This document shows positions 25,048-38,600 of a stretch of DNA of 64,000 bases, piece after piece. Every line of letters starts with the position of its first letter. The first letter of the stretch is position 1. The notes beneath the pieces were generated by a model. It did no database searches and had not been told where the DNA came from. It saw only the letters and a program-made list of their open reading frames with translations. A program made the translations under genes and the position numbers. Origin of the DNA: Luscinia megarhynchos (lineage: Eukaryota > Chordata > Aves > Passeriformes > Turdidae); NCBI GenBank assembly GCA_034336665.1, contig CM067566.1, forward strand, positions 24,024,330 through 24,088,329, read 5' to 3'.

Positions 25048-25783
25048 TTACACTGAGTTTAGGTACCTGTCAAATGTATTCATTACCTCTCGATAATATT
25101 TCATCTGTGAACACACAGTCTGCAAACTGAGTGCAAGACTGTAAGAGTTTCTGAGTGCAGACATATTTGTTAGGGTATCTGGCCATAGAGCACTTGGGTA
25201 AAAGTGCCCGAGTCTGATGAAAATCACTTGTCCTTGAATGAGACAAAATATGAACTTGTTGCCACAAATGCTGCCCAGGGAAAAAAGCCTGCAAGCAGAT
25301 ATCAATGCTGTCAGTGCAAGTCTGCTGCAGCAACAACTTCTCAGATTCAATTAGCAATATGGCATGGGCTGCCTGGGTCCTGCACCTCACAGGAATTACC
25401 TGGTGGGTAACAGTATCTGCTAAACACTTGAGAAATCTAGCATAAAGGGGGTGCTTCGTGTCATCTTTGAGTGAGTGGTGGAGTTGAGAAGGGTGGCAAG
25501 GTGGCCTGTGGGTGCCAGTCAAGCAGATCAGTACTGGAGTCACAGCTACCTTCTGCAGGGGAGCTCGTGAGAAAAAGAGCAGCTCCAGGAAAATGGATCT
25601 GTGTGGGAGGCCTCTACAGTGGCAGATGGGAGCAATGCAACTCCAGAGGATCAAGCAACCTATAGTTGGACTATTGATACTGATATTTCACTTGGCAAGA
25701 AAGAGGATGTTAGGAGACTACTAGGTTCAGAGATAGGCTGCTCCACTAATACTTCTTGCCATGGGTGTTCAGCCAGAAGCTGA
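25048..25783. other. GC-richer, ORF-dense patch, origin unknown
   Basis: Within about 735 bases there is a 194-codon frame on the minus strand (25,070-25,654), a second minus frame of 100 codons, and plus-strand frames of 60-70 codons. The last plus frame includes the stretch TYSWTIDTDISLGKKEDV. The composition differs from the surrounding AT-rich DNA. No known domain, signal peptide or membrane segment is evident. An old repeat or retroelement interior with decayed frames is possible; so is chance in a less AT-rich patch. I assign no function. Confidence 0.3.
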
Positions 25784-28728
25784 GCATAAAATATCCCTGG
25801 TAGTTGCAAAGTAAGCACTAACAGTTAAAATGCTTTTGAGTTTCCCATTTTCCCAGCAAAATACCAGTTTTTAAATGAACTCTCTTCCTGCTGGTACCCT
25901 TCAGCCTCGCTCCTTACACTAGCAGCACGTCCTGCTCTACCAGACTGCATCTTTAGGATATCCCCTTTCTCTTCTTAGTCAGTCCTATCTTTTCTGGTTA
26001 TGCTGAGTTTAGGGTCAGAATCAATAGCATAGGTAAGGCATGAATAATTTATATCTCCAGGATCAGTTTTTGTCTCCCACAGGAGCCTATGAGAGTGATC
26101 ATTTTGTAAACTCATCTCTCAGGTTTGTGTACTCACTCTGCCACTTCATAACAGCTGGAGTCACAAGACAACCTATACTTCCTGAAACCTGTATTGCAGC
26201 TGTCTTTGCTTTGTCAATAAAAAATTGATTCTGCAGATGGGTCTTATTGATATTGCAGGAAGTTTAACCACATTGTTTTTTCTTCTCATTTTCCTGCTTG
26301 AATTCAGTTCTAAAATATCTATGTAAAACCTATATGAAACAAAAATATATATATATATTTGGCCTGATTATGACTACATTTCTTTTGGATTTATAGTGTT
26401 AAATGTCTTCTGTTAAATAAGTGCTGATTTACATTATCTTGAGTACAACTTCACCAGCCATTATGCTAAGCTGCAAAAATATCCTCTAAAATCTCTCTCA
26501 GGTATTGCAAAGTTAACCCACAGCAGCAGACAGGTTAGACAACCTGACTCATGTTAACAAAGAATTTTTTTCCTCCATCTATTTAATAGCTCATGAAGTT
26601 TAAAAGCCAGGTTCCTCAATTACTTTTTGCATTTCAACCAATTCATTCTGGTAACGTCTCCCTGTAAAAATGAGATAACATGCTGTAAAGATAAAAGTGT
26701 ACCAACGTGCACTTTACTGAATGTCTGCATTATGGGGGTTCTGCATGTCAGAGCTCCTGTGCTTTTTGAAGACAACTTGAAATATGCCCTTTAATTGATC
26801 TGCACATCAAATGCCCTGAAAATGTAAAAGAGGGGCTTAGACTGTCACTAGTTTGGTTAGCTCACAGTGCACTGTCTCCAGTCTAATTTCTTTAATGTGC
26901 ATGGTGGTAACAATGGCTAAGATTCACCTGCTGTCATGTGTCAATACACTTCAACAATGATTAACAACTGGTTGTTGGAAAGTTTTCTTGTATTTCTTTC
27001 TTGAATGTAGAACCATTGAAGCAGTGTCAGGGTATTTTAGCATAATATCTCCTGGGTCATTTGTGGTGCCCATTTTTGTATGAAACATGCCTTTTCCCCA
27101 TCTCTGTCTGATATAGAAGTTCACAGTGTTTATAGAGAGGAAAAACACTGGGAAATTGTTCCAGTGTGCTGCAGGCTTTCTGAGAACAGATGTCAGTTGG
27201 ACATAAAAAAACCCTTGGCTCCACTGAGTTTACCTTATAGACATCCTTGGGCTATTAAAAAAACAACCTTGACTTCTGTTCCCCATCACATAGAATTAGT
27301 TTGCTGTTGACTTCATGCTTGATCTAACACCACTGAATTTAGTAGTCTTATGCCAGGGATGAATTCGGCCCTTGGTCTTTAAAGCAATCTTTCCCCTTGT
27401 GTGTAACAAAAACACCATATGGTGAGTCCTTGGCTTGGTATCTATAGCTCAGCTTGCTATCACTCCTTTGTGATGCTGTTGCTGGGAAAGGTTAGAGCCT
27501 GCAGATCTGGTTCAGTCAATTCAAAATCTGCAACAACAGAGGGTGAAAAAGGAGTTAACAGGGAGCTTCATCCATACAAGTCCTCCTGCTCATACTCCAG
27601 AGGCTTTACATCATACAGGTTGAATTTTTTATTGTTTATGAAGTCATGGACTTGAGATGCACGTAGAATCAGAACAACAATCCTCTTCAAACTGTTCAAT
27701 TATTCCTGTAGTTCAGTCAGTGAGACATCCCTCCTCCTAAGCACTTGGAAAAGAAGCAGTGCCTGGATCAGCTCCCCTTCACACCATCTCAAATGAGCAC
27801 CTTTGCCATAGAATTTGGTCACCAATATTACAGCAAGGAGTTAGGGAGCAGTGAAGCAGCTTTGTCAGAGTGCACAATGTATTCACAAGCAATCTGAGGA
27901 TCTTCACTCAAAAATTCTCCTCCCCATGTTGAAACTGTAAGCCAGGAAAGTACAGTTACATCAATATATCTGCTGAATTTGATTATCCAAACTGCTTTTT
28001 CCCTATACTGGTAAAAACCTGTGATTGCATGTTGCAAACTAGGTGGAATTGTAATTTGACCACTCCAGTTTCTTCAAAGCCTGTACAGTGGTTTCCTCCC
28101 TAAAGCCATATCCAGCACAAACCCTGTGCCATGAACTGCAGACCTGCCCCTCTGCCTTTTGCCACCTGCCTTGTAGCAGGTTTAGCTCACGTTTGGTCTG
28201 TTATGCCAACCTTTGACTTGCTGTTTGTCTCAACCATGTCTCCAGTTTCTCTGCAGAGCTGCATGTGTAAAATAGCTTGCAGACAAAAAATGTCAGCTTG
28301 ATGCTTTCAGCTCTCTCCCTGAAGCAGTTTTAACACATTCAAAAGACTTCCACTCTTAGTTATCAAAATACTAAATTAAGATTTTTTTCTTATTTCAAGA
28401 TGGGTTTGTATACAAAGAATTCAAACACCCTTATATATAAAGAATGATATTGTTTTATCCAAAGTTTTAGAAGTGTTGGATTTCTTTTGCAAATAAATTA
28501 ATTAGTCTTTAACTTGAAAATCAATCCTTCAGGGACTTTTTATGCTGTTTCCAATCATGCACTTGTCTCAGCTAAGCTCAGAAACAGAGAGACAGCTCTT
28601 CAAACTTCCTGTATCATTAAAATTCACAGAACATTTATAGAGGAAGAACCATTAAAAGATTTATTTCAATGTTACTGGTGGGGTTGCTTTCTCTTGTTTT
28701 TAATAATTGATGGTTCTTTTTCCTGCAG
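25784..28728. other. Non-coding sequence, nothing recognised
   Basis: Unique sequence with a short TA run near 26,343-26,360. The block at about 26.6-26.9 kb is unique sequence containing GATA-type words. No gene or transposon was identified. Confidence 0.55.
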
Positions 28729-28793
28729 AACGAGTTTATACACTTGCAGTATGGCACAGAGGAAAATTCACAAAGCATTGATGAGCTGGAGAG
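28729..28793 (+). other. Candidate exon, splice-site based (unrecognised)
   Basis: A good acceptor (TGGTTCTTTTTCCTGCAG) precedes a segment open in the frame starting NEFIHLQYGTEENSQSIDE. A stop codon lies just upstream of the acceptor in this frame. A possible donor is GAG followed by GTGCTA at 28,794, which is only moderate. Without splicing there, the frame runs to a stop near 28,850. The peptide has protein-like composition, but I cannot assign it to a family. The length, 65 bases, would shift phase. This is inference from splice signals and an open frame only. Confidence 0.18.
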
Positions 28794-31700
28794 GTGCTAC
28801 CTCTCCTGGGTCCCTCCTCTTTTGAGGGGGAGAGGAAAACTTTTCTGAAGAGCAATTCTAGAATAAGAGCCCAGTTTAAGGCATATAAATCTCCTCCCAA
28901 AGGAGCTGTCCCTGTCAGTTGACAACAGGCCTGGAGGTTAAAATCTCCAGCACTGCAGTTAGCCCTTGTGGACATCCATTGCAGGGCTTTTTACTGAACA
29001 ATCATCTACTTTCTATTTCACAGATTTCTGCCTCATTGGGTGCACTGAAGGGAAGAACAGGCTGTGTCAGTACTTATTTATTTTTCCTGCCAGCCTCTCT
29101 GTCAACCTGTGGTCTTTTGCTTTATTTACTGCCAACTGCTCAGATCCTACTCAGAGTGCAGAAAACATATCATTTTCCAATCCAACTGTGAGATGAGAGG
29201 GTAGGATTGTTCTCCTTTTACTAATCAGGACATGAAGGGCAGTGAAATTAGAGACATAAAACTATAAACACCTTGAGACACATGAGCTGGGTTTGAATGT
29301 TCAGAGCAGAGCTCCTGTGGCTGGGGCAGGAGCTGATAAACATTGCAGAGTTTTCATTCTCTGTATGAACCAGTACCAGTGGAGGATGAGATCCACAATT
29401 TTGCAGAGGATTTTCCAGCTTTGGTGGCTGGTGGGTCTCTGGCATGTGTGGGTCCATTTCTGCACTTTGAGAGATGCTTTGCCCTCCTCTAGGCCTGCAT
29501 CTCCCTGTCCCTTCAGCTTATTCCTGCAGGACACCAGTCCTCTCACAAACTTCTGAGAGGCTCTCTCTGTAACCCTGAATGCCATACCCTCGTCTGCAGA
29601 TCTTTATTCAACTCATTGCATCCTTTATTCATCTCTTTGCATGTGTTCACTATTTTCAGCCTTGCTGTCCTAGTTTCACTGTGTATTTACCTCTCCCAGC
29701 ATACTTCCTGCTCATCTAGGTATTTTGCCTTGTAAGGCTGCTGTGCTTTCTCCTGGGTTCCAGCAGGAGCCACACTTAGAGCAGTGGAATGGGCACAGAC
29801 CCACTGCTCATAGCAGTCATAAGTAATAATTTCAATAAGTAAAAATTTCTGTTTCAGAGGCAATTTGCACACTCTTCACATGGAGGAACACTGTAAATGT
29901 GGAAAGCAGTAAGGATGTTTTGCAGGTTAGTAAGTTGACCATGCTTTTTTAGGCATTCTTTGAAACAGCTGCTTTCCTGAGACAAAGCAGGAATATATTG
30001 GAAGGCCTTATTCCACAGAGTCTTGGTCTCAATGGAACATAAACCAATTACTAGTCCTTGCTGCTATTGTTGGAAACTTTTTTCAAGAAACTTTCTAAAA
30101 GAAATTCTGTCTGAGGCGCATTTGCTGACATGGGAAATTTTAGCAGCGACAGCTGAAATTTGACAAACTGGGAGATAATTGAATGCAGGATCTTATACAG
30201 AAAGTGTTAGATGGCAGCCGTTTTTATGCTCATATTCCTACTCAGCTCCATTTATAATGTGCCACTTTTCAATTGCTACAGTAATGGATGAGAAAAATAT
30301 TATTCAACTTTTCATCATTTTCTTGCAATTATAAGTGGAATAATTAAGTTACTAAGTGTATCAGACTTTTCACATAAAATCTTTTGGTGGGTTCAGGATA
30401 TTCTTATTTAGCTTTTAATGACAAAATGCATAAGACTATTTTGAACTGAAATCATGATAATTTTTTAAGTTATTACGAATATGTGTAGGTTTTGGTATTC
30501 AAGTTCTATCCTTTTTCTACTTTTTGTATTGTTTGATTTTACACACATTAATGTGTGCAGTTGCAGAAAAATTGTGTTAGCAGGAAAAAACATGTTATTC
30601 TTTTCAAGGTAATTGTTTTGTTGAGTCAACATAAACTGCTTGCTCTTTCTCTAGACTGCTGCAACTCATAGGAAGATTATGAGTCACCAAGCAGCAGACC
30701 TCCATAAACAGAATAGGAAATTGGATTTGTAAGAGCTTTTCCATTTAGGGATGGAAGCTGTTTTAAAAGCAGAACCATTGTTTGAATCTTCATGTAACTA
30801 TTGTAATGAAATTACAGCTAATAAAGAAAGTTTAAAGGGCTATTTGGGTAGAGCAGATGAAACAGTCAGACATAAACCCCATGTTTAGCAGAGGAGGTTG
30901 CTGTTTAGCTGGAAGGGTTTGTATCCCTATCTCATTTCTTTTCCATGACACAAGAAGACCATGTTCAGCCTTAACCAATACAGAATAGACAATCTTGAAG
31001 AAGCCCTGAGGTATTTTGTTTCAATACTCTTTCTTTAACAAATGCAAACTGGCACTCTCCAGTAACTGTGTGTATGCAAAATTGCAGGCTGGGGCTTTTC
31101 CTCTGACTGCAGAAACTATGGAGTAATCAACCGAATACTCCACAGAGCTCCTACCCATCTGCCATATGACACAATTTAATAAACTGCATTTTTTGTAATC
31201 CCCAGACAAAATTTGCACATCTGTTAGCTGCATTAGCCACCTGGGCTTGCAATAATATTTCTGAAGTATTTTAAAATAAACGTGTTTCAAAAATGTTAGT
31301 GCATTTCTTTGAAATTATCTATCAGAAAAATGCATTCTCGAAGTCTGGGTTTGTAGTGATTGCAACTCAGTTTTCTCCCCTTCAGCTGCTCTCAAGCAAC
31401 AGGATAACTCCTGGGAATCATGAGCATAGATATTTATAAGCTACAGGAAATGGGTCTAGACAGTATCTGTTCCTCCTCCTTTGGTAATATCTCTAGGTTT
31501 CTAACTACATAGGCAAAAAAATAAAATAAAAAAGTAATGCTTACTTGCACTATATTTATCAGCCCTTGAAATGAACTCCAAGTTTAGCAGTGCTTACAGT
31601 TGCAGGGTAGTGCTTACTCATGATGGGAGCACAAGGTAGTTTGCCTGGCACAAACCACTGACTTTTCATTTCTTTATTTTGTGGCAGAGACTCGGCACAC

Positions 31701-32260
31701 TACAGCTGTATTTGCTTTCTGTGAAGCAGGACTCTAGGTCTGTCCTTGTCAGTGGTGAAAAATAGCTGAGAAGACAGATGTTTCTTTAATGGAAAAGCAG
31801 AAAACAGGCCTGCAGCTCTAACTTGTCCTACTGACATTATCAGACAATTACCTAAGTGTCCTGAACTCATGTGTGTATTCTGTTTTGAGATGCTGAGTAA
31901 CACTGATGAAAAGACACTTGATATAGTTTTTATGCACAGCAGTACTGAAAACATATGTATGCTACAGCAGAGCATCCAATGGCTTTTGTATTTCTGGTAC
32001 AGGAATTAGTACCTAAATGTTTTTTTTGAGAAATAGTATTTAGTTTCTGAAACATCAGTAGAGTGCAGCAGGGTCACTTGATTCTTTTTATCAAATCATT
32101 GAGTGTGAAGCTAGGAGTTTTAATCAGTATCATTGAAATATCATTTTCTTAGGTAGTGTTCTTGGGAAGTTAAATTTTATCCTTATTATATATTTAACAC
32201 AGTTTCCACAAGGGGTAAATGATTATTAATAGCAGATCTTGCAAATTTAATGAGCACCTG
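28794..32260. other. Non-coding sequence, nothing recognised
   Basis: The first kilobase (28.8-29.6 kb) is less AT-rich and carries overlapping frames of up to about 94 codons on both strands without domains. The rest is AT-rich. The block at about 30.10-30.35 kb looks like candidate conserved non-coding DNA by composition only. No transposon was recognised. Confidence 0.55.
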
Positions 32261-32618
32261 CTATGCAGTGTGGGTCAGTGTTTTTCTTGAAACATTATGA
32301 AACAGCATAATTTGTACAATTAGGCCTTTCAAAAAGCTGCCCTGTCTGTAGAAAATCAGATTCTGAAACTTTGTGGTTGTTATACCACCTACTGATTTGA
32401 ACAAGTTTCCGGCTGTTTGGGCAACATTTATTAAATTCCCAGCTTTTCTGGAGAAGTGGTTAGCAGCAGTGGTTATAACCATGCAGAAATTTCCATATTT
32501 CATTGGGCCAGCTGCCCATTTATGCCTCTGTCCTGTCTCTGGCAATGGCTTATATGAGATGATTCAAGGGGAAAGGCAAGAGATTGCCTCCTATACAAGT
32601 ACAAAACCTCATCCTTAA
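32261..32618. other. Interval with overlapping frames on both strands, unassigned
   Basis: A 94-codon frame on the minus strand and an 81-codon frame on the plus strand overlap here. Neither shows a known motif or splice context. I treat them as chance frames in unique sequence. Confidence 0.35.
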
Positions 32619-35600
32619 TTGAAAGTTTCACTTTAGTAGTCTGCTACTGAATTCCCATGAAAGCATGTGTATGACCTCTAAAATGGGTGGTTCTTGTCTA
32701 ATTGAGCTCCCTACTTGCTTTTTTCGTGTGAAAAACCTTTGTCCAAACATGCATTGAATGGACCAGCACTGCTATGCTGATAGCATGCTGCCAAGTTTGG
32801 GCATGTCCTGCCCATGACCTTTACACTCTCTCCTTCCTGCTTCGTCTTTTATCTGCCTCACTTATTTACACCATCAGCTCTGCATGCAGAACAGCCAAAA
32901 AAACCATCCCTTGTACAGAAAGCACACATCTCTACATCTGTATGTAGCAAAAATAATTAACAAGATCCTTTTTAAGTTTCATAGCAAATTGGATTACTAA
33001 GATCATGACATTTATTTATTTATTTATGAGGGTTATTTTCAGCAATATTGGTTCTTTTCATGCAAAAGCTTTGATTTTGTCTAAGGTTTTTCTTTAAACT
33101 AAATTAACTTATACCAAATGTCACTGCTAAGAAGGCAATGTTATCCCAGTCTGAAATTATTTGCTTTACTTCTGGAATATTAAAATGCTCTTTGAAATGC
33201 TCAATCAAACAGCTCTAATAGGAATTTTTAAACCATTAATTCTGCAAAAAATGTTCATGTTACTTTTGAAATACTCTTACTTTTTGAGTTCTGAGAACTG
33301 GCCTTATGTGTTTGCTTGTTGAACTGAAAAAAAAAGTAATTTAATATTTAGTTTTAGTAAAATAACATACTTGGAATGTAATTGTGAAACCATAAAAACC
33401 ACAAAATAATTTTTCCACTGAAAAGTGGTTAATTTTCTTATGAAGAAAATTAGATTACCTTTAATTTCAATTTAAGCCCTTCCAAAAACCTATGAAATAA
33501 CTTTAAATTACCTTAAAGAAAATAATTTAATGCTGCCATTTATTAAATGAAATGTTGGGGAGGTATTTTAACAGAACTTATTACAAATGCATTGTCTTCT
33601 AGTTTCATAGCAGTGTTTTAGAAGCCAAAATTCTTGTAAATAACTAACTGTTCTGTTGCTGAAAGAAATTAATTTCATCTTTTGGTTTACATTGCAGTAA
33701 GACTCATTTTCAAACCCCAGTTTTGCTCATTTTTGCTTGAGGGACAAAAAACAGAAACCGTTTAGCACAGAGCATGATACACAGTGAGATTGCTGTGGGC
33801 AAGTTGCTCATTAACTTTGAAATTCAGTTTGACTAACTTTTCCATTATGCAATGTTATATTCAGATTTGGCAAGTATTTCCAGCATGAGAAAATACTGGT
33901 GCAAAATAAACACATGGAAAGTTATCAACCCAAACATTGAAAATATGTTTGCATATACAAGTGAAGTTCTGCCTTATGCTTGTAGAAAATTCACTTTGCA
34001 TCAAAAATATAAAATTTAAAAGGAAGTAATTTTTAAGATAATATTAGTATATACCATTTTCTGCAGTTTATTCTTTAGTCTTCTCAGTTCACAGTTTGAC
34101 TAATAATTTTTAAATCTGGACTAAGTATATCTGTAATGCTGGTCTCTTATGATTACAGTGTGATGCACGTAGACATTTTGTGTGTGTCAGTGTCATCTAC
34201 ATGATGTTAAGCAACATTTTTCCTTTTACATATTTTGGCTCAGGGAAAGTACTTGTTTTAGCAGGGTCAAAAAGCACTGCAGGCGGGATGCCAGCTCAGA
34301 ATGAATCATTATATTTACAATTTGGAGAAATCAGTTTAGTTTCCAATTAAAAAAAAAAAAGAAAAAAGTGTTATGCTAGTGTACCTAAAGACTCTAGCAT
34401 TAGTTTATTATATATGTCTTGGGCTCCAAGTGCAGCAATTGAAATAAATTAATTCTCTCTCCACTTCCCAAATCCTTATCATTGGTTCCTAACAATCATT
34501 TGCAAAATGATTGTCAAAATATTTCGTATATTATTGATCTGACTTGGGAAAAAACTAATAAACAAAGGAGTGCTTTGATCAAAGACTCCTCTTGAAGAGA
34601 AGATGCAGTTTATTTGGAGGTTAATAATCTTGGAGTGCTTCAATACTTTAGATCTTCTACAACGAAGCTGTCAAAATATTTTTAATTTCAGAAGCCTTGA
34701 CTTCAGAAAAGCAACTCTTACTGTCACAATGATCCATGACCTAGTTACAAACAGATTTGTTTCCTTTTTTTTTTCCTCACCAATTCTCCCTTCCCCTTCC
34801 CCTTTTGCTTTACTTTATTTTACTTTATTCCTGCCATGAGATGGTTTAAGGAGAAGAATCACACCAGTGTCAGAAGGAGGGAGCTGGTGGCTGTGCAGGT
34901 GCCAATACAAGGGCTGGTGCTACCAGGGCTCCTGAGCTCAGCTACACAGACAGAGTAAAAATAGCACCAATTCTGTGCATGTTTGTACAGCTGTGCTCTG
35001 TCACAAGTCATCTGCAATGAAAGCAGAGAAAGCTTTTTTCCCATCCGTTTCTTTTCCTTCACTGGCCTTAACCTAGTTTGGGAATTGCCCTAAGAACATG
35101 TGTGTAACCACTTACATCAAAATAGGGAAGGTAGACCAAATATAGTGTTCCTGTGAACCAAATAGTTTCACTCACAAAATCCCAAAGCAGGAGAGAAAGT
35201 TGTTCTGTGTTTCAAGGACCTAAGAAATGCTTTTTCTTTCAAATGAATGGTTCAGGTATAGATTGCTTTTCAGGGATCAGAAAAAGCACCAGAGATTGCT
35301 TTTATATACTATTTTCAAGTCACACCTGCTCACTATGAGGCAAGATGTCAGGAAATAATGAAGCAACATTATACATTTTGAAGTTGCAAGATGGGAAACG
35401 GGAATCAGATCAAAGGTCTCTGAAAGAGGAAACTTAGAAACAAATGAATTTCTGACACTGTAGAGTGAATAGACTAACTTTGAAATTCTTTCTTCACTCA
35501 TTGGAGCATGCTAATGGGTTTTTTATTTCTTCTTTTTTCCCTTCATCTTATTTTTTTAAACATCTCATATGACAGAATTAAGTGTTACAAACAAAATATT

Positions 35601-38600
35601 CAGCAGAGCTACTGCTGCAAAATTTCCAAAAAGAAAAAAAAAAATTACACTGTTATCTTACATACAGATGTATATACTTAGTGTATTTTACTGACCTCAA
35701 TATGAGCTCTGGATAAAACTACAGAAATATTTCCCCTTCACATATTAGTCACTGGGAATCTTTGCTGCAGTGCTGGATTTCAGTTGTACGTTCCCAGATT
35801 TGCTGCCTTTTGGGAAGTGCATCTCTCTGCAATTTTTATATTCGAACCCCTGTGCAGAATTCAAACATGGTGATGCAAACTGGTGTGAGCACTTGCAAAA
35901 GAGATTAGTACAGCCTACTGGGGAGTCAATAAAAATTATCCAGAATATTCTCCTGCTGGGCTGCTGTTCCCACGTGGCAGGGGCTGTGGCCATCAGACGC
36001 AGGGAGCTCATTTCCCTGGGATGAGGAGCTGTAATTGCAGCTGCTGCACTCAGGGGCTGACAGGCACAGCCCAGGCATCAAACCCCACTAAGTGAGCAGG
36101 CAGTGGGGCTGGGGAAACAGCCCCTGCCCTGACCCAGAGCTCTCAGCTTGCTGGAGCCAGAACTCCAGGTGAGGGCTGGGGCCAAGCAACCACTTCTCAC
36201 ATTTGAACTCCCTGAAACTTCCATGTCACCCCAGCACAGGGCATGCTCCTTTCATTTCCAGAAAAGTGCTCTCAGCTGCTCTCTTTAGATACTGTCAATC
36301 CTGCCCTGCACTGAAAATAACCCTCTCTTCAGTTATTTTTTTTTTTTTGTTGTTGTAAATGTCACAAGATCATAGATGAAACCTTGGAAAGGTGTCTCTT
36401 TTTACCCTCTATTAATTCATTGATATTCTACTCATATTTAATGTAAAAGGCAAAATATTTCCCCTGAATCTTTGGTCAATTAACTTTTCAATGTTCTTAA
36501 ATAATCCTTTGCCAGAAACATTAATGCTTATAGTGGTGAAAATTGCTTCCCAAATCCACAGGGTGTTGAAAGTCTTTGGAAAATAAGATATAATAAAGAA
36601 TATTAGAAAAGAAAATATAGATATGAGCTTATTTCTTTACTGAAAAGTCAGGCCTGCGAGTAAAGTCAATTTAAATAACTATTTTTCAATTTTTAACAGA
36701 CTTGCAAGGAAGACTATTGTTTCCTTTGACATAGTAAAACAATTCTGAGAACAGGCAATCTTATTTGAAATGACTGTGTAGGTGTCATGCTTAGCTAATC
36801 ATGAAATGTCATTTTCAAAAACATTAATGTATTCCTCTTAGAATGGGAGGCAAAGCAATGCACTTTGTAAATGAGATCAGCATTCATTAAGTCTAGAGAA
36901 ATACTATTCACTGGCTGCACCATAATGCTGGTTCCTGCCTTCTAGTAATAAAAGCTGTCATGCCTCCTCCTATGAAGTGCTTGGAGGCTGAGGGCTGATA
37001 AGATGAACAAATAAAACCCACACATAACCCCTACAAACAGACAACACTCCTGCAAAGAGAGAGCAAAGCTGTAAGAGCAGATTATACAAATTCAGACACC
37101 ACAATGGAACTGAACTTCCAAGATGTGTTCCACATTCTAAAAGAATGTTCTTGTACTCATATCTTACCCAGGTCAATGGGATGGGGGGATTTGCAGTACT
37201 CCTCGTGGAGGATCCAAGCCTGGAAAGTCACATTGTGATTGGCTTTAATCTGCTCTTAGAATGAGCAAAATATATTCTGAACCTGTCCTGTATATCTAAT
37301 TAAACAGTACAGCTCTTTCTATTGCATGATGGAGCTTATTCTAAAGCAGTTAAGGAGTTACTGTCTGATCAAAAGAAAAATATGTCCCCCACGACTGCAA
37401 TAGACAGCCCCAAACAATAAGAATACTATTATTTTGGATTTTAAGCAATTCTGCCTTTTTTCCCTACTTTTTGTAAAGTTCTCTCCATAAGCATAACATG
37501 CAAATTTTCACCATATTTGAATGATTAGTGGAAGTGGAATCCTGGAACACAAAAGCTGACACCTCTCAGACTTCACTTAGTTTATTTTCTGAAGCAGTTA
37601 TTTATGTGGCAATGTTGATTTTTCAGCAATTCATGCATGAACTTGTCAAAAAAACCCTATTTCCACTTTCCAGTAGTACAGTAAGTTTTTTGACATACAT
37701 ACTGGTGATAGACTGAACAAATAAACTATCTGGAAAAATTTTAGAGGGCTGAAAAATAAGAAAATTTTTCCAGACCAGTAAACTCCTTCATGTAGCCTTC
37801 TCATAAACCAAGAGCTGCCAAAGCACACATTAATTTTGTTGGGTTTTTTTCATATCCATTTTCTTCTGTTTGTATTTTTGTACCATAAATCACAATGTCA
37901 AAGCCTGTTATATTTTACTGCTTTTTACTTTTAGGCTGAGATAATAGAACAAATGTATTTTTCTTGGAATGATAGGCACATAATATTTTATGATGAAAAA
38001 TAACAAGCAACTATGGAGTAACTAACAATAAAGATGGGACAAAATTTATTTTTCTTGTTGTCTGGAAGTGTTATTTATAATGACAGGCTTCATGCTAATG
38101 CCCAGCACGCAGAGTGTACTCACTCAGGCAATAAAATAGGAGTATGTATTTAAAACTTTCCCAACATCCAACCCTCTTGGTTAACATTTTAGAATTTTGC
38201 CTACAATACCTTTTTGATACATGAAAAGGGCATTTCATTTAACATTCTAACTCCTGATTATTTTCCTGTTACTCAGAGAAACTGGGCAAAGTAACTTGAT
38301 TATAGTGGAACAAAGACAGATTTTCAGCAATGACTCTTTAATAATCATGCATAAAATTCTAGAGAAACTGAGCAATACAGTTTTAATCGGTGGTGGTTTG
38401 GGACTAATATTGCCCTTTATTATATGTGCCTGCACAGCTTTTCCAAAGTGAGTCCCAGTCTGTTCTCAATTGCTACAGTTTAATTTCTTTAACATTTCTG
38501 TGTTCATAATCACAATGGTAGAAACAGAATACAGTTCAGTGTGACTCAATTGATGTATCAGTTTTCTGACTCAAAGATTTGTCCTTCTCTGCAGCCTGGA

